This document shows positions 63,419 to 64,000 of a stretch of DNA of 64,000 bases, in pieces. Under the pieces are notes generated by a model, which worked only from the letters and a program-made list of their open reading frames with translations, was not told the origin of the DNA and searched no databases. Both the position numbers and the translations under genes were made by a program. Numbering within the stretch: the stretch's first letter is position 1; each line of letters opens with the position of its first letter. This DNA is from Saprospiraceae bacterium (GTDB lineage: Bacteria > Bacteroidota > Bacteroidia > Chitinophagales > Saprospiraceae), in assembly GCA_016722285.1 (NCBI GenBank), contig JADKGI010000002.1, forward strand, positions 186,001-250,000. Reading direction: 5' to 3'.

Positions 63419-63760
63419 ATGAAAAGTGAACTACAAATTACCAAACCCATTGCTGACAGCATTGTAAAATTATGTTTTGATGTACTCGAGTTTTCAAAAT
63501 TGTATGACCAAGACACTTCCAACAACCCAAAAAAGATTTTTCAATGCAATGACGATATTAAAGAAGGCTTAAATTGGTTTATTGGCTCTGAAACCAACCA
63601 AGAAATGAACAAAAATGTAAGAGCATACAAACAAGCCGTAAAAAATACTTTGGATGTGTACAAAAATTTAAAAATTTCATTTTCCAATAAGGAAAAAATA
63701 ATCAGTACACTTATCGATCTAAACCAACATTTAACCGAATTAGAAAAACAAATCAAATAA
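63419..63760 (+). CDS. Helical hypothetical protein preceding kup
   Basis: A 113-residue predicted helical protein: ITKPIADSIVKLCFDVLEFS, NQEMNKNVRAYKQAVKNTLD, and a terminal LIDLNQHLTELEKQIK. The stop lies directly before the kup ATG, so the two are co-translated. No signal or TM helix. The family is not recognised; a role tied to potassium uptake is inferred only from position. Its size and fold could also fit a truncated four-helix-bundle protein. Confidence 0.65.
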   Translation: MKSELQITKPIADSIVKLCFDVLEFSKLYDQDTSNNPKKIFQCNDDIKEGLNWFIGSETNQEMNKNVRAYKQAVKNTLDVYKNLKISFSNKEKIISTLIDLNQHLTELEKQIK

Positions 63761-64000
63761 ATGGCAGCATATAGAAATGGAATTGTTAACAAGGTAACCA
63801 TAGGAACGCTTTTAGTAGCATTGGGCATTATTTATGGCGACATAGGCACAAGTCCGCTTTATGTTTTAAAAGCAATTGTGGGAGAAAGGCCTATCACCGA
63901 AATCCTTGTTTATGGTGGAATTTCATGTGTGTTTTGGACACTCACTTTTCAAACTACCATTAAATACATTTGGCTTACACTCAAAGCCGACAATCACGGT
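63761..64000 (+). CDS. kup: KUP-family potassium transporter (partial)
   Basis: The first 80 residues before the window ends. GTLLVALGIIYGDIGTSPLY is the hallmark N-terminal sequence of Kup, followed by VLKAIVGERPITE and the second TM helix (FWTLTFQTTIKYIWLTL). Kup is a K+/H+ symporter of the inner membrane. It follows the 113-codon gene without a gap and lies downstream of kdpDE, forming a potassium-homeostasis region. Confidence 0.93.
   Translation, partial: MAAYRNGIVNKVTIGTLLVALGIIYGDIGTSPLYVLKAIVGERPITEILVYGGISCVFWTLTFQTTIKYIWLTLKADNHG

Noticed and set aside
1..64000. tRNA, rRNA, tmRNA or known riboswitch
   Set aside because: No cloverleaf, conserved rRNA segment or familiar riboswitch core was recognised by eye on either strand; a covariance-model scan would settle it.

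Overview
The window looks like a chromosome of a Bacteroidota bacterium, plausibly near the Saprospiraceae/Chitinophagales (inference). The evidence is AT-rich DNA without tRNA or rRNA genes, promoters of the Bacteroidota type (TTTG, about 20 bp, TAnnTTTG), a CzcA-TolC fusion, PorT-type barrels, GlxA-AraC, GH130 and PL7 enzymes, and a DUF4118 kinase separate from the KdpD sensor half.

Layout. 1-2.9 kb: molybdenum hydroxylase (mocA-like, 2Fe-2S subunit, truncated Mo subunit), minus strand. 3.3-12.6 kb: metal-resistance operon (Fur-like regulator, His/Cys-rich protein, CzcA-TolC, CzcB-like adaptor, methyltransferase, Zn/Cd P-type ATPase). 13.1-19.9 kb, minus: ABC cluster with three FtsX-type permeases, ATPase, LolA-like protein, outer-membrane protein and TetR regulator. 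20.4-28.1 kb, minus: stress-type genes (RaiA/HPF, DJ-1, CurA reductase, small disordered proteins, YtxH) around a glycosyltransferase-GH130 pair. 29.5-34.8 kb: GlxA regulator, duplicated S23/four-helix-bundle genes embedded in short tandem repeats, and a tight six-gene VOC/SRPBCC operon. 35.1-42.5 kb: accessory region with globin, MntA-HepT, hydrolases, a methionine aminopeptidase, MazEF and a TacAT-like pair. 43.4-51.8 kb: PL7 lyase, sdhCAB-type complex II, TPR protein, and a dgcA-dgcN-like pair. 52.5-59 kb: small accessory genes separated by attC-like imperfect palindromes, a decayed serine hydrolase, an amidase and a broken DUF998 gene. 59.5-64 kb: an IS4-family element inserted with a 9-bp target duplication between a promoter and a kdpD-kdpE pair, followed by tiny membrane proteins and kup.

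Four dispersed non-coding families explain much of the intergenic DNA: a TTAA-bounded ~160-bp MITE-like repeat (2916, 20205, remnants at 34855 and 48240); a ~160-bp repeat ending in GAGTTCACTCCGAAA (4176, 43039); a ~355-bp element that ends in an outward promoter with palindromes over its core (42554, 49406, tail only at 59076); and TTAGTGGTTAGTACT tandem repeats. Many genes carry single-base frameshifts beside short homopolymers (czcA, OMP, tetR, hydrolase, DUF998, transposase). These may be long-read assembly errors rather than true pseudogenes.

The best candidates for something undescribed are the mobile promoter/operator element, the attC-like cassette array with no integrase in view, the repeat-embedded S23 unit, and the direct-repeat box shared by the kdpDE and kup leaders.
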